Counted from the stretch's first letter, positions 26,480 to 36,619 are shown. The stretch is 64,000 nucleotides of DNA from Pseudomonas turukhanskensis (GCF_027922365.1 NZ_BSFN01000006.1:124001-188000); one strand, 5' to 3'. The notes: generated by a model from the letters alone, not told the origin. Made by a program: numbers and translations.

Positions 26480-28720
26480 ATGCGTACAGGGATGTTCGCG
26501 CTCGCGCTGGGCTTGGTTGCGCTGCGCTGGCTGCCGGCGTTGCCGCCGGGCTGGTTATTGGCGGTACTGGCGGTACTGGGTGCCTTGGCGTTGCTGGGCG
26601 GTTGGCAATCGCATCTGCGCCGGCCCCTGGGGTTGGCGTTGTTGGGTTTTTGCTGGGCCTGCTGGTCGGCGCAGAGCGCACTTGAGGATCGGCTAAGCCC
26701 AGCGCTCGACGGTCAGACTCGCTGGTTGCAGGGCCGGGTGGTGGGCCTGCCGGCCGAGAGCGGCGGTGTGGTGCGTTTTCAGCTGGAGCAAACCAGCGCC
26801 CGCCGCGCCGTGCTACCTGCCCGCATGCGCGTCACCTGGCATGGCGGCCCAGCCGTAAAGGCCGGCGAAACCTGGCGCCTGGCGGTCAAGCTCAAGCGCC
26901 CACGAGGCCTGGTCAATCCGCAAGGGTTTGACTACGAAGCCTGGTTGCTCGCCAAGCGCATTGGCGCCTTGGGCACGGTCAAACAGGGCGAACGCCTCAG
27001 TGCGGCCGCTGGCCCCTTGGCCTGGCGCGACCAACTGCGCCAGCGGTTGCTGGCAGTCGAGGCATTCGGTCGCGAAGGCGGCCTGGCGGCGCTGGTGCTG
27101 GGCGATGACTCGGGGCTGTCGAGTGCCGACTGGCGCGCGTTGCAGGACACCGGCACCGTGCACCTGCTGGTTATCTCCGGGCAACATATCGGCCTGTTTG
27201 CCGGCCTGCTCTATGGTCTGGTGGCCGGTCTGGCGCGTCTGGGCCTGTGGCCGCAACGTCTGCCGTGGTTACCGTCGGCCTGTTTTCTGGCCGCGGTCGG
27301 TGCGCTGGGTTACGGCGTACTCGCTGGCTTTCAGGTGCCCGTACAACGTGCCTGCGTGATGTTGCTGCTGATGTTGATCTGGCGTCTGCGTTTTCGCCAC
27401 CTGGGCGTAGCGTTGCCGATACTGCTGGCTATTGATCTGGTGCTGTTGGCCGAGCCGCTGGCCAGTCTGCAACCCGGCTTCTGGCTGTCGTTCGGTGCGG
27501 TGGCGATATTGGTCTGGGTGTTCGGCGGGCGCTTGGGTGCCTGGCCCTGGTGGCGTAGCTGGGGGCGGGCACAGTGGACGATGAGCATCGGCCTGTTGCC
27601 TTTATTACTGGGCCTTGGCTTGCCCATCAGCCTTAGCGCGCCACTCGCCAATTTGCTGGCGGTGCCCTGGGTCAGCCTGGCCGTGGTGCCGCTGGCGCTG
27701 TTCGGCACGTTGGCATTGCCCATTCCCTGGGTGGGTGAAGGCATGCTGCAACTGGCGGGCGGTTTGCTGGAGGTGCTGTTTCGCCTGCTCGGGCTTCTGG
27801 CCGACTGGCAACCTGCCTGGCAAGCACCGCAGGTGCCAGCATGGGTTTGGGCGCTTGGCGCAACGGGCGCGCTACTGGTAGTGGCGCCGACCGGTGTGCC
27901 GGTCCGTGCGCTGGGCCTGGCCATGCTGGTGCCTTTGTTCTATCCGCCGCAGCACGCGGTGCCAGAGGGGCTGGCCGAGGTTCTGCAAGTGGACGTGGGG
28001 CAGGGGCTAGCCATTGTGGTCCGCACCCGTCAACACACGCTGCTGTATGACGCCGGTCCACGCTACGGTGACTTCGATAGCGGCGAACGTCTTGTGGTGC
28101 CGACTTTGCGCAGCCTGGGCATAGCACGGCTGGACCGAATGCTGATCAGCCACGCCGACAACGACCACGCCGGCGGCGCCCTGGCCGTGCAGCGTGGCTT
28201 GGTGGTGACCGAAGTAGTGAGTGGCGAGCCCGACGAGCTGCCTCCCGCGCTGCAGGCGAAAGCCTGTACCAGCGGCGCCCGCTGGCAGTGGGATGGTGTG
28301 CACTTTCAAACCTGGCGTTGGGCAAAGGCGACCTCGGGCAATCAGGCGTCCTGCGTGTTGCTGATCGATGCCGGCGGCGAGCGCCTGCTGCTCACCGGCG
28401 ATATCGATGTACCGGCCGAAGCGGCCTGGCTGGCCGCTCATCCCGACATTCAGGTTCAGTGGTTGCAGGCGCCGCACCATGGCAGTCGCACGTCCTCTTC
28501 AGCGGCGTTCCTGCGCGGCCTGGCCAGCCATTCGGTGCTGGTTTCACGCGGTGCACACAACGCGTACGGGCATCCACACCCACAGGTGCTGGCCCGTTAT
28601 CAGGCCCTTGGCCTGGCTGTATACGACAGTGTGGAGCACGGCGCTGTACGGCTTCGCCTGGGTGCCTTTGCGCCGGCCGGCGGCTTGCGTAAAGAAGGTC
28701 GATTCTGGCGGGAAAAATGA
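26480..28720 (+). CDS. comEC: ComEC/Rec2 DNA-uptake channel
   Basis: 746 residues, inner-membrane channel carrying single-stranded DNA into the cytosol during transformation. It has two N-terminal membrane segments, an OB-like DUF4131 region (about 70-170), a competence domain with many membrane segments beginning ALVLGDDSGLSSADW and LLVISGQHIGLFAGLLYGL, and a C-terminal metallo-beta-lactamase domain from about 500 with VDVGQGLAIVV, SHADNDHAGG (metal ligands) and QAPHHGSRTSSS. AAGGAG precedes ATG 26480. The order comEC-exbB-exbD-lpxK is normal for Pseudomonas. Confidence 0.95.
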   Translation: MRTGMFALALGLVALRWLPALPPGWLLAVLAVLGALALLGGWQSHLRRPLGLALLGFCWACWSAQSALEDRLSPALDGQTRWLQGRVVGLPAESGGVVRFQLEQTSARRAVLPARMRVTWHGGPAVKAGETWRLAVKLKRPRGLVNPQGFDYEAWLLAKRIGALGTVKQGERLSAAAGPLAWRDQLRQRLLAVEAFGREGGLAALVLGDDSGLSSADWRALQDTGTVHLLVISGQHIGLFAGLLYGLVAGLARLGLWPQRLPWLPSACFLAAVGALGYGVLAGFQVPVQRACVMLLLMLIWRLRFRHLGVALPILLAIDLVLLAEPLASLQPGFWLSFGAVAILVWVFGGRLGAWPWWRSWGRAQWTMSIGLLPLLLGLGLPISLSAPLANLLAVPWVSLAVVPLALFGTLALPIPWVGEGMLQLAGGLLEVLFRLLGLLADWQPAWQAPQVPAWVWALGATGALLVVAPTGVPVRALGLAMLVPLFYPPQHAVPEGLAEVLQVDVGQGLAIVVRTRQHTLLYDAGPRYGDFDSGERLVVPTLRSLGIARLDRMLISHADNDHAGGALAVQRGLVVTEVVSGEPDELPPALQAKACTSGARWQWDGVHFQTWRWAKATSGNQASCVLLIDAGGERLLLTGDIDVPAEAAWLAAHPDIQVQWLQAPHHGSRTSSSAAFLRGLASHSVLVSRGAHNAYGHPHPQVLARYQALGLAVYDSVEHGAVRLRLGAFAPAGGLRKEGRFWREK

Positions 28721-28820
28721 GAACCGCGACGGTCGGCGAGGCGCCGGCCCTATGCTAGAGTGGCGCCACTTTTGTCAGGCCAGATCAACCAGGCCACGGA
28801 TAACCAGGAGAGTCGACACC

Positions 28821-29456
28821 GTGTGGGAGCTAGTCAAAGCAGGTGGCTGGATGATGCTACCGATCATTCTGTGTTCCATCGCTACCGTGGCCATCGTTGC
28901 CGAACGCCTGTGGACCCTGCGCGTAAACCGCGTGGCACCGCCTCATCTGCTTGGGCAGGTATGGCGCATGATCAAAGACAAGCAGTTGAACAAAGACAAG
29001 CTCAAGGAACTGCGCAATAACTCGCCGCTGGGGCAAATCCTGGCCGCGGGCCTGACCAATTCCAAGCATGGTCGCGAGATCATGAAAGAGTGCATCGAAG
29101 AGTCGGCCAGCCGCGTTATCCATGAGATGGAACGCTACCTCAATGCCCTGGGCACCATCGCCGCCATGGCCCCACTGCTGGGCTTGCTCGGTACCGTGTT
29201 CGGCATGATCGAAATCTTTTCCGGCTTTATGGACAGCGGCCAGGCCAACGCCGGGCAATTGGCTGGTGGTATCGGCAAGGCGCTGGTGACCACTGCTGCC
29301 GGCCTGATCGTCGCCATTCCGGCGGTGTTCTTCCACCGCTACCTGCTGCGCCGCGTCGATGAAATCGTCATCACCATGGAGCAGGAAGCCATCAAGCTGG
29401 TGGAAGTGACCCAGGGTGATCGCGAAGTCGATTTCGTCGAGGACAGCAAGCCGTGA
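28821..29456 (+). CDS. exbB: ExbB/TolQ-type proton-channel subunit
   Basis: 211 residues starting at GTG 28821 (reads WELVKAGGWMMLPIIL); CCAGGAG stands upstream. It has three membrane segments (about 10-30, 110-130 and 155-180) with the family sequences GTIAAMAPLLGLLGTVFGMI and GQLAGGIGKALVTTAAGLIVAIPA. It forms a proton-driven motor with ExbD. The pair sits directly before lpxK, a Pseudomonas arrangement distinct from the tonB-linked exbBD. The partner receptor is unknown. Four bases overlap with exbD. Confidence 0.93.
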   Translation: MWELVKAGGWMMLPIILCSIATVAIVAERLWTLRVNRVAPPHLLGQVWRMIKDKQLNKDKLKELRNNSPLGQILAAGLTNSKHGREIMKECIEESASRVIHEMERYLNALGTIAAMAPLLGLLGTVFGMIEIFSGFMDSGQANAGQLAGGIGKALVTTAAGLIVAIPAVFFHRYLLRRVDEIVITMEQEAIKLVEVTQGDREVDFVEDSKP

Positions 29457-29893
29457 AATTCCGCCGCAGAGCCAACAGTGTCGCCCGCGACGAGGTGTTT
29501 CTGAACCTGACGTCGCTGATCGACGTGATTTTCGTGCTGCTGCTGTTCTTTGTCGTCACCACCACATTCAGCCGCCCCACTCAGCTGAAAATCGACCTGC
29601 CGGAAGCCGCCAGCGGAACGCCGCCGGAAGCCACGCAGTTGAAACAGTTGGAGGTGGCGATTGCCGCCGACGGCACCTACTCGCTGAACGATCAGGTGCT
29701 GGCCAAGAGCGATCTGGCGACCCTGATGGCCGCTATCCAGCGTGAGTCCGAGGGCGACAACAGCCTGCCGCTGACCATCAACGCCGATGGCAAGGCCACT
29801 CACCAGGCCGTGGTCACCGCCATGGACGCCGCCGGCAAGCTGGGTTTTAGCCACCTGCGCATCACCACCATCGAGGCGCCGTCGGCGCCTTGA
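29453..29893 (+). CDS. exbD: ExbD/TolR-type energy transducer
   Basis: 146 residues from GTG 29453, overlapping exbB by four bases (GTGA). Basic N-terminus KFRRRAN, then one membrane segment with the essential Asp in [20 protein letters not shown], and a periplasmic domain ending in LRITTIEAP. It works with the ExbB-type subunit as ion-driven motor. Confidence 0.95.
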   Translation: MKFRRRANSVARDEVFLNLTSLIDVIFVLLLFFVVTTTFSRPTQLKIDLPEAASGTPPEATQLKQLEVAIAADGTYSLNDQVLAKSDLATLMAAIQRESEGDNSLPLTINADGKATHQAVVTAMDAAGKLGFSHLRITTIEAPSAP

Positions 29894-29906
29894 TCGTCTG
29901 TCTCTG

Positions 29907-30908
29907 ATGGCAGCTTCCGAAAAACTGCTTAACGCCTGGTACCAGGGCCATCCGGCCCTGCGTCTGCTGTGGCCGCTGGAGTGCCTGTACCGCGCGGTGG
30001 TGCAGCGCAAGCGCCGGCGGTTTCTGGCCGGGCAGGGCGATATCTACCGCGCGCCGGTGCCGGTTGTGGTGGTGGGCAATATCACCGTCGGCGGCACCGG
30101 CAAGACGCCGATGATCCTCAGCCTGATCGCGCACTGCCAGGCGCGCGGCCTCAAGGTCGGCGTGGTCAGTCGCGGCTATGGCGCCACGCCGCCGCAGTTG
30201 CCATGGCGAGTCCGTGCCGAACAGTCGGCCAGCGAAGCCGGTGATGAGCCGCTGCTTATTGTGCAGCGCACGGGTGTGCCGTTGATGATCGACCCCGACC
30301 GCTCGCGCGCCGTGCGTGCCTTGCTTGCCGCCGAACCGCTGGACCTGATCCTGTGCGACGACGGCATGCAGCACTACCGCCTGGCGCGCGACATCGAACT
30401 GGTGCTGATCGACGCCGCCCGAGGTCTGGGCAACCGTCGTTGCCTGCCCGCCGGGCCGTTGCGTGAGCCGGTGGAGCGCCTGCACAGCGTGGATGCGGTG
30501 CTGCTCAATGGCGCCGCCAGCGACAGCCCGGACGGTTTCGGTTTTACCTTGCAGCCTGCAGCGCTGGTCAATCTGCGCTCCGGCGAGCACGTGGGTCTCG
30601 ACCATTTTCCCGCCGGCCAGACCCTGCACGCGGTGGCCGGCATCGGCAACCCGCAGCGTTTCTTCAACACCCTCGAGGCGCTACACTGGCGCCCGATTCC
30701 CCATGCCTTTGCCGACCATGCCCAGTTCGACGCCGCGCAGCTGACCTTCAGCCCCGCATTGCCGCTGGTAATGACCGAGAAGGACGCCGTGAAGTGCCGC
30801 GCCTTTGCCGCCGAAAACTGGTGGTACCTGGCCGTTGATGCCGCGCCTTCACCGGCATTTTTTACCTGGTTCGATGCGCGTTTGGCCGCATTACAGGCCA
30901 CCGTCTGA
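29907..30908 (+). CDS. lpxK: Tetraacyldisaccharide 4'-kinase LpxK
   Basis: 333 residues from ATG 29907. LpxK phosphorylates the 4' position of the lipid A precursor at the inner-membrane face. The N-terminus has the membrane-associated helix [20 protein letters not shown], the P-loop is [16 protein letters not shown], and [19 protein letters not shown] is the metal/substrate region. An upstream in-frame extension is not used because it overlaps exbD. It is part of the run to murB. Confidence 0.96.
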   Translation: MAASEKLLNAWYQGHPALRLLWPLECLYRAVVQRKRRRFLAGQGDIYRAPVPVVVVGNITVGGTGKTPMILSLIAHCQARGLKVGVVSRGYGATPPQLPWRVRAEQSASEAGDEPLLIVQRTGVPLMIDPDRSRAVRALLAAEPLDLILCDDGMQHYRLARDIELVLIDAARGLGNRRCLPAGPLREPVERLHSVDAVLLNGAASDSPDGFGFTLQPAALVNLRSGEHVGLDHFPAGQTLHAVAGIGNPQRFFNTLEALHWRPIPHAFADHAQFDAAQLTFSPALPLVMTEKDAVKCRAFAAENWWYLAVDAAPSPAFFTWFDARLAALQATV

Positions 30909-30944
30909 ACCGCTCTCCATTCAACTGTTTTCTAGGACTATGAA

Positions 30945-31130
30945 ATGGACCCGAAACTGCTCGATATCCTCGCCTGCCCCCTGTGCAAAGGCCCGTTGAA
31001 ACTGGCCGACGACAAGTCCGAGCTGGTATGCAAAGCCGACGCCCTGGCCTTTCCCGTGCGTGAAGGCATCCCGGTGATGCTGGAAACCGAAGCCCGCAGC
31101 CTGAATGTCGATGAGCGCCTGGACAAATAA
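30945..31130 (+). CDS. ycaR: Trm112/YcaR family small protein
   Basis: 61 residues: [18 protein letters not shown] then [20 protein letters not shown]. It is a Trm112-like zinc-ribbon fold with three Cys (CPLC and C). It is conserved between lpxK and kdsB in gammaproteobacteria; its bacterial role is not established. The stop codon abuts the ATG of kdsB with no gap, so the two are translationally coupled. Confidence 0.95.
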   Translation: MDPKLLDILACPLCKGPLKLADDKSELVCKADALAFPVREGIPVMLETEARSLNVDERLDK

Positions 31131-31895
31131 ATGAGCACAGCCTTTACCGTCGTTATTCCTGCCCGCTACGCCTCCACCCGCTTGCCGGGCAAACCGCTGC
31201 AGGACATCTGCGGCAAGCCGATGATCCAGCACGTCTGGGAACAGGCCTGCAAAAGCAGCGCCCAGCGTGTGGTGGTTGCCACCGATGACGCGCGCATCGT
31301 CGAGGCCTGCAAGGGCTTCGGTGCCGAGGTCGTACTGACCCGCGTCGACCACAACTCCGGCACCGACCGCCTCGCCGAAGTGGCCAGCGCCCTAGGTTTG
31401 GCCGGCGATGCCATCGTGGTCAACGTGCAGGGCGATGAACCGTTGATTCCACCGGCGGTGATCGACCAGGTTGCCGCCAACCTGGCTGCACATTCCGAGG
31501 CGGCGATGTCCACCCTGGCCGAGCCGATCGAAGAGGTTGCGGCGCTGTTCAACCCCAATGTCGTCAAGGTCGTCACCGACCAGAACGGCCTGGCCCTGAC
31601 CTTCAGCCGTGCGCCATTGCCCTGGGCCCGCGATGCCTTTGCCGCCAGCCGCGAGCAACTGCCGGCCGGTGTGCCGTACCGTCGCCATATCGGCATCTAC
31701 GCCTACCGCGCGCAGTTCCTGCACAACTTTGTGAGCTGGGGCCCGTGCTGGCTGGAAGACACTGAATGCCTGGAGCAGCTGCGTGCCTTGTTCCACGGTG
31801 AGCGCATTCATGTGGCCGACGCCCTGGAAGCGCCGCAAGCCGGTGTGGATACCCAGGAAGACCTGGAGCGCGTGCGGCGCCTGCTGGGGGCCTGA
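31131..31895 (+). CDS. kdsB: CMP-KDO synthetase KdsB
   Basis: 254 residues. It activates 3-deoxy-manno-octulosonate with CTP for lipopolysaccharide inner core assembly. Signature [22 protein letters not shown] (nucleotide site), [20 protein letters not shown] and [13 protein letters not shown] are intact, and it ends [12 protein letters not shown]. It overlaps the phosphatase gene by one base. Confidence 0.97.
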   Translation: MSTAFTVVIPARYASTRLPGKPLQDICGKPMIQHVWEQACKSSAQRVVVATDDARIVEACKGFGAEVVLTRVDHNSGTDRLAEVASALGLAGDAIVVNVQGDEPLIPPAVIDQVAANLAAHSEAAMSTLAEPIEEVAALFNPNVVKVVTDQNGLALTFSRAPLPWARDAFAASREQLPAGVPYRRHIGIYAYRAQFLHNFVSWGPCWLEDTECLEQLRALFHGERIHVADALEAPQAGVDTQEDLERVRRLLGA

Positions 31896-32359
31896 TGCGC
31901 GTACTGTTTGTGTGCCTGGGCAATATCTGCCGCTCACCCTCGGCCGAAGGCGTATTCCGCCAGCAATTGCTCCAGGCCGGGCTTGATGGCCTGGTGGACG
32001 TCGATTCCGCCGGCACCGGCCCCTGGCATGTGGGCAAACCCGCTGACAGCCGCGCCACTGCTGCCGCCTTACAGCGTGGCTACGACCTTTCGGCCCTGCG
32101 CGGTCGGCAGGTCAGCCGTGCCGACTTCGACCGGTTCGACCTGATTCTGGCGATGGACCACAGTAACTTCGCTGACCTCAAAGCCTTGCAACCAGCCAAC
32201 AGCCGCGCCGAGCTGGACCTGTACCTGCGCCGCTATCAGCTCGATGAAGACGAAGTGCCCGACCCGTACTACGGCGGCGCCGATGGCTTCGAGCATGTGC
32301 TGGACCTGCTGGAAAACGCCGGCGCGCAATTGCTCAATGAAGTGCGGGGCCGCCTATGA
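31895..32359 (+). CDS. Low-molecular-weight protein tyrosine phosphatase
   Basis: 154 residues. The P-loop is at the N-terminus: VCLGNICRSPSAEG, with the nucleophilic Cys at residue 7 and Arg in CX5R, and the general acid Asp in VPDPYYGG. These enzymes often control exopolysaccharide tyrosine kinases, but no kinase is nearby. The frame starts at the last base of kdsB and ends four bases inside murB, so it is locked into this envelope operon. Confidence 0.94.
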   Translation: MRVLFVCLGNICRSPSAEGVFRQQLLQAGLDGLVDVDSAGTGPWHVGKPADSRATAAALQRGYDLSALRGRQVSRADFDRFDLILAMDHSNFADLKALQPANSRAELDLYLRRYQLDEDEVPDPYYGGADGFEHVLDLLENAGAQLLNEVRGRL

Positions 32360-33366
32360 ACCTGGCCGAGCAGGTTTCGCTCAAGCCGTTCAACAGCTTT
32401 GGTGTCGACGTAAACGCGGCGCTGTTTGCCCAAGCCCATAACGACGCCGAAGTGCGCGCTGCCCTGCAACTGGCTCAAGAGCGGCAACTGCCACTGCTGG
32501 TGATGGGTGGCGGCAGCAACCTGTTGCTCACCGGTGACGTCCGGGCGCTGGTGCTGCGTATGGCCAGCCGCGGTATTCGCCTGGTTGAAGACGGCGAGCA
32601 GGTGCTGATCGAAGCCGAGGCCGGCGAGCCGTGGCACCCATTTGTGCAATGGACGTTGGCCCAAGGGTTCGCCGGTCTGGAAAACCTCAGCCTGATTCCC
32701 GGCACCGTGGGCGCTGCGCCGATGCAGAACATCGGTGCCTATGGCGTCGAGATCAAGGACGTCTTTCACAGCTTGACAGCACTGGACCGCCAAACCGGCG
32801 AGCTGCGCGAGTTCGGCCTGGCCGACTGCAACTTCGCCTACCGCGACAGCCTGTTCAAACAGCAGGCCGGGCGTTGGCTGATTCTGCGCGTGCGCTTTGT
32901 ATTGAGCCGCCAGCAAACGTTGCATCTGGAATACGGGCCGGTGCGCCAACGCCTGACCGAGCAGGGCATCGACCGCCCGACGGCCAGCGATGTGAGCCGC
33001 GCCATCTGCTCCATTCGCGCGGAAAAACTGCCAGACCCGGCGGTACTCGGCAATGCCGGTAGTTTTTTCAAGAACCCGGTGGTGAGTGCCGAATTGGCTG
33101 CAAAAGTGCGCGCCGCGCATGCCGATGTGGTGGCGTATCCCCAGGCCGATGGCCAGGTGAAACTGGCCGCTGGCTGGCTGATCGAGCGGGCAGGGTGGAA
33201 GGGCTTTCGTGAGGGTGATGCTGGCGTGCATAAGTTGCAGGCGCTGGTGTTGGTCAATTACGGCGGCGCTACCGGCAGCGAATTATTGGCGTTGGCCAAA
33301 CGGATTCAGGCGGATGTGGTGGCGAAGTTCGGGGTTGAGTTGGAGATTGAGCCCAACGTGTTGTAA
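32356..33366 (+). CDS. murB: UDP-N-acetylenolpyruvoylglucosamine reductase MurB
   Basis: 336 residues. It reduces the enolpyruvyl group to make UDP-MurNAc for peptidoglycan. The FAD domain has LLVMGGGSNLLLTGDVRALV, PGTVGAAPMQNIGAYGVEIKD and YRDSLFK; the proton-donor Ser region is LGNAGSFFKNPVV. The type I form (with the YRDS loop) is as in E. coli. It overlaps the phosphatase gene by ATGA. It ends the run from exbB; the next gene is convergent and unrelated. Confidence 0.97.
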   Translation: MNLAEQVSLKPFNSFGVDVNAALFAQAHNDAEVRAALQLAQERQLPLLVMGGGSNLLLTGDVRALVLRMASRGIRLVEDGEQVLIEAEAGEPWHPFVQWTLAQGFAGLENLSLIPGTVGAAPMQNIGAYGVEIKDVFHSLTALDRQTGELREFGLADCNFAYRDSLFKQQAGRWLILRVRFVLSRQQTLHLEYGPVRQRLTEQGIDRPTASDVSRAICSIRAEKLPDPAVLGNAGSFFKNPVVSAELAAKVRAAHADVVAYPQADGQVKLAAGWLIERAGWKGFREGDAGVHKLQALVLVNYGGATGSELLALAKRIQADVVAKFGVELEIEPNVL

Positions 33367-33373
33367 GTCGACG

Positions 33374-33467
33374 GCCCCTCACCCCAGCCCTCTCCCAGAG
33401 GGAGAGGGGGCTAGACGGTGATTGGCTCCCCTCTCCCGCGTGCGGGAGAGGGGCCGGGGCTGAGGGC
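33374..33467. repeat. Paired CCCTCTCCC repeat after murB
   Basis: Opposed units at 33374-33411 and 33427-33467, containing CCCTCACCCCAGCCCTCTCC and CTCCCGCGTGCGGGAGAGGG. The element lies between murB and the puuD terminator, at an apparent synteny junction. Confidence 0.75.
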
Positions 33468-33483
33468 AAGCCCAAACCAAAAC

Positions 33484-33516
33484 AAAAAAAACCGCGCACA
33501 AGGCGCGGTTTTTTGT
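33484..33516. terminator. Bidirectional terminator between murB and puuD
   Basis: AACCGCGC / GCGCGGTT with loop ACAAG, flanked by A8 on the left and T6 on the right, so it can end both converging transcripts. Confidence 0.9.
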
Positions 33517-33530
33517 TTACGGAGGGTGGC

Positions 33531-34859
33531 TTAATTCACCTGCGCACCCTTGGCAATCCACGCCCCGATCAACTCCCGCTCTTGCGGTGTCATCTGGGTC
33601 AGGTTACCCAGCGGCATGGCCTGGGTCGCCACAGCCTGGGCCTGAATACGCGGCGCCATCTGCTGAATCTGCGCCGGCGTATCAAACATCACCCCGGCCG
33701 GTGCCGCGCTGAACATGCTGTTGGTGGGCTTGGCCGAATGGCATACCGCGCAACGCACCTGAATCACTTCATGCACCTTGTCAAAGCCCGGCGCTCCGGC
33801 CGCTGGCGCAGTGGCCTGGGCAACCGGTTGCTCGGCTGGGGCCGGTTGCTTGGCCGCGTCTTCTGCCGCTTGCTTGGCTGTCTTGCCACCAATGGCGCTC
33901 GCGGGCAGCGGTTGGTACTCGATGGTTTTCGCTGCTTGCGCATCGCTGGCGCCGGTGACGGTTGTCAGGCTCGGGCCGGTCACGAACGCCAGGCAGATCA
34001 TGCCCAGCGCGCCGGCCGGCAGCGCCCAGCTGAAGCTGTTGCTGGTGTGGCGGGTGTTGAAGTAGTGACGCACGATCACTGCCAGTACCGCGATGCCCGA
34101 CAGGATCAGCCAGTTGTAGTGGCTGCCGTAGGTGCTCGGGAAGTGGTTGCTGATCATGATGAACAGCACCGGCAAGGTGAAGTAGTTGTTGTGGCGCGAA
34201 CGCAGCAGGCCTTTGGCCGGCAGGGCCGGGTCTGGCGTGCGGTTTTCTTCGATGGCTTTTACCAGCGCGCGCTGGGCCGGCATGATCGTGTTGAACACGT
34301 TACCGACCATGATGGTGCCGATGATGGCGCCCACATGGATATACGCACCGCGCCCGCTGAACACCTGGCTCAGGCCGTACGCTGCAGCTACCAGCAAGGC
34401 GAACAGCACCAGGCCGAGCAGGGCCGGTTGTTTGCCCAGCGGCGAGTCGCAGAGGAAGTTGTAGATAAACCAGCCGCTGACCAAGGAGCCGACGCCGATG
34501 GCGATGGCCGCTGCCGGGCTCAGGTCGCTGCCGGGCATGATCAGGTACAGCGAAGGGTTGAGGTAGTACACGATCAGCAGCAGGGTAACGCCCGACATCC
34601 AGGTCCAATAGGCTTCCCATTTGAACCAGTGCAGGTTATCCGGCATTTTCGGCGGCGCGAGTTTGTATTTTTCCAGGTGGTAGATACCGCCACCGTGGAT
34701 CGCCCACAGGTCACCCGCCAGACCGTCGCGCGGGTTTACCCGGTTGAGGTTGTTTTCCAGCCAGACGAAGTAGAACGAGGCACCGATCCAGGCGATGCCG
34801 ACGATCATGTGAACCCAGCGTACCGCCAGGTTCGCCCATTCAATCAAATGTGCTTCCAC
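33531..34859 (-). CDS. puuD: Membrane urate oxidase PuuD with cytochrome c domain
   Basis: 442 residues from GTG 34859. It oxidises urate to 5-hydroxyisourate. The N-terminal DUF989 membrane part (about 1-300, several membrane segments, starting IEWANLAVRWVHMIVGIAWI) is followed by an Ala/Pro-rich linker and a C-terminal cytochrome c domain with heme motif CAVCH. The heme suggests electrons go to the respiratory chain rather than directly to oxygen. It is the last gene of the puuE-uraD-alc-allA-puuD row. Confidence 0.93.
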   Translation of the reverse strand: MEAHLIEWANLAVRWVHMIVGIAWIGASFYFVWLENNLNRVNPRDGLAGDLWAIHGGGIYHLEKYKLAPPKMPDNLHWFKWEAYWTWMSGVTLLLIVYYLNPSLYLIMPGSDLSPAAAIAIGVGSLVSGWFIYNFLCDSPLGKQPALLGLVLFALLVAAAYGLSQVFSGRGAYIHVGAIIGTIMVGNVFNTIMPAQRALVKAIEENRTPDPALPAKGLLRSRHNNYFTLPVLFIMISNHFPSTYGSHYNWLILSGIAVLAVIVRHYFNTRHTSNSFSWALPAGALGMICLAFVTGPSLTTVTGASDAQAAKTIEYQPLPASAIGGKTAKQAAEDAAKQPAPAEQPVAQATAPAAGAPGFDKVHEVIQVRCAVCHSAKPTNSMFSAAPAGVMFDTPAQIQQMAPRIQAQAVATQAMPLGNLTQMTPQERELIGAWIAKGAQVN

Positions 34860-34907
34860 AGTCTTTACCTCTTTCCCAGGCTCGGCACGCCAACGCCCGG
34901 GCTTCTC

Positions 34908-35411
34908 TTATTGGTGGGGGTTGAGGAGAAGTTGTTCATCCTCGGTAAAAAAATGCTCATCGCAGTTGTTGCCTGAACCACTGCGATCAACCACCAGGAA
35001 GTCATCCCGCTTTTCGATCGTCAGCACCGGGTGGTGCCAAACGCCGCGATGGTAATTAATGCCCTGCTTGCCATTGCTGACAAACGCACGGGCCAACTCT
35101 GATTCAGGTGCATCGCCAAGTGGCGCGACCACGATCAGAAAGGGGTTGCCGAGCAGCGGTATAAACGCCTGGCTGCCCTGCGGATGGCGCTCCAACATGC
35201 GGATGGTCAAGGGATACGCCAGCTTTTCAGCGCTGAAAATGCTGATGATCGCCTTGTCGTCCGGCTGCGCGGTCTCGACCGTTGCCAACTTGTGGTAACG
35301 GCGGGTGGAGCCGTTGTTGATCATGAAGTAGTCGCTGCCTTCGGTTTCAATCACATCGCCGAAGGGGGCGAAGGCTTCTTTGGTCAGCGGTTCGATGATC
35401 AGTGTGCGCAT
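34908..35411 (-). CDS. allA: Ureidoglycolate lyase AllA
   Basis: 167 residues from ATG 35411 (MRTLIIEPLTKEAFAPFGDV); a longer frame would run into the repeat upstream. It splits ureidoglycolate into glyoxylate and urea, the last step of the pathway. Cupin-type family with GSTRRYHKLATVE, MLERHPQGSQAFIPL and the conserved NYHRGVWHHPVLTI. It sits between alc and puuD on the same strand. Confidence 0.96.
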   Translation of the reverse strand: MRTLIIEPLTKEAFAPFGDVIETEGSDYFMINNGSTRRYHKLATVETAQPDDKAIISIFSAEKLAYPLTIRMLERHPQGSQAFIPLLGNPFLIVVAPLGDAPESELARAFVSNGKQGINYHRGVWHHPVLTIEKRDDFLVVDRSGSGNNCDEHFFTEDEQLLLNPHQ

Positions 35412-35448
35412 GTTGGTTTCTACATTATTCGTGATTAAGGCTTTTAGG

Positions 35449-35557
35449 CTCCCCTCTCCCGCGTGCGGGAGAGGGGCTGGGGGTGAGGGCCGGGCCAAAC
35501 GATGTGTTGTGCCCTGCAAGCCCCTCACCCTAACCCTCTCCCAGAGGGAGAGGGGAC
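35449..35557. repeat. Paired CCCTCTCCC repeat between alc and allA
   Basis: Opposed units at 35449-35490 and 35519-35557 with CTCCCCTCTCCCGCGTGCGG and CCCTCACCCTAACCCTCTCC. It lies inside the purine operon, just before allA. Confidence 0.75.
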
Positions 35558-35567
35558 CGACCGGGTG

Positions 35568-36563
35568 TTATTTGGCAACCTTGCCAAACAAGCGCAACCG
35601 GCTCACGCCACCATCCGGGAACACGTTCAAACGAATGTGGGTGATCGGGCCCAGTGCTTTGATCTGCTCGGCGAACTCGTGCTCGGCGTGCATCTGCAGC
35701 TTCTGGCTTGGCAGCAGTTCGCGCCAGAACAGGCTCTGGGTTTCGATCTGGCTGTCGGTGCCGCCTTTTACGAAGGCTCCCTGGATGGAGCAGCTGTCCG
35801 GGTAGTTGCCTTTGAAGTGCAGGGTGTCGACCACGATGCGCTCGATCTCGCCGGGATGGCCGAGGGCGACGATCACCCAGTCGTTGCCTGGGGTACGGCG
35901 GCGGGCGGTTTCCCAGCCATCGCCCATGTTGATGCCACGGCCTGGGTTGAGGATGTTGCTCATACGGCCGAAGTGCTCATCCGAGCACGCCAGAGCGCGG
36001 CCGCCGTTGAGGGCGCTGGCCAGGTCGACCTGTTCGTTGTCGCCCACGTTGGACCAGTCGCGGAACGGAATGCCGTACACGCGCAGACGGGCAACGCCGC
36101 CGTCCGGGTAAATGTTGAAGCGCAGGTGCGTGAACGCCTGGCTGGTGGCGATTTCGTGGTAGTGGTGGCTGTCGCCTTTGAGTTCCACGGCGCCCAGTAC
36201 TTCGGTCCACTCGGTGCTGTCGCTCGGGTCGCCTTCGGCGACAAAGCAGCCTTCCAGGGACGCCGACGGCGGGAAGTTACCGGTGAAGAAGCTGGTGTCG
36301 ATATCCACGCCCTTGATCGAGCCGGGCACGCCCAGTTTGATCACGGCGCTGTCGTAGCCTTCGAAACGCTTGCGGCGCGATTCCCAACCATCCATCCACT
36401 TGCCGTTGTCATCGAACACGCCTTCTTTCCACACCGCCGGGGTGGGTTGGAACAGACGGTTGACGTCGGCGAACCAGTCATCGGTAACCGAGATGGCTTT
36501 GGTGCCCAGGCGGGCGTCGGCGAGGTTGACGTATTTCTCGAAGGGTACGGCGTAAGCTTTCAT
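35568..36563 (-). CDS. alc: Allantoicase
   Basis: 331 residues. It hydrolyses allantoate to ureidoglycolate and urea. Two homologous allantoicase (jelly-roll) repeats are visible: the first includes [21 protein letters not shown] and [20 protein letters not shown], the second [20 protein letters not shown] and [20 protein letters not shown]. The gene lies 56 bases after uraD. Confidence 0.97.
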   Translation of the reverse strand: MKAYAVPFEKYVNLADARLGTKAISVTDDWFADVNRLFQPTPAVWKEGVFDDNGKWMDGWESRRKRFEGYDSAVIKLGVPGSIKGVDIDTSFFTGNFPPSASLEGCFVAEGDPSDSTEWTEVLGAVELKGDSHHYHEIATSQAFTHLRFNIYPDGGVARLRVYGIPFRDWSNVGDNEQVDLASALNGGRALACSDEHFGRMSNILNPGRGINMGDGWETARRRTPGNDWVIVALGHPGEIERIVVDTLHFKGNYPDSCSIQGAFVKGGTDSQIETQSLFWRELLPSQKLQMHAEHEFAEQIKALGPITHIRLNVFPDGGVSRLRLFGKVAK

Positions 36564-36619
36564 TGGTTGTCTGCCTTAAGTGGGGCGGGGAGAGGTGGCG
36601 GTGTCAGGAGTTGCAGGCC

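Noticed and set aside
33513-34976. 487-codon frame antisense to puuD
   Set aside because: It overlaps a clear PuuD and begins within the terminator; composition is His/Arg/Gln-rich, typical of shadow frames.
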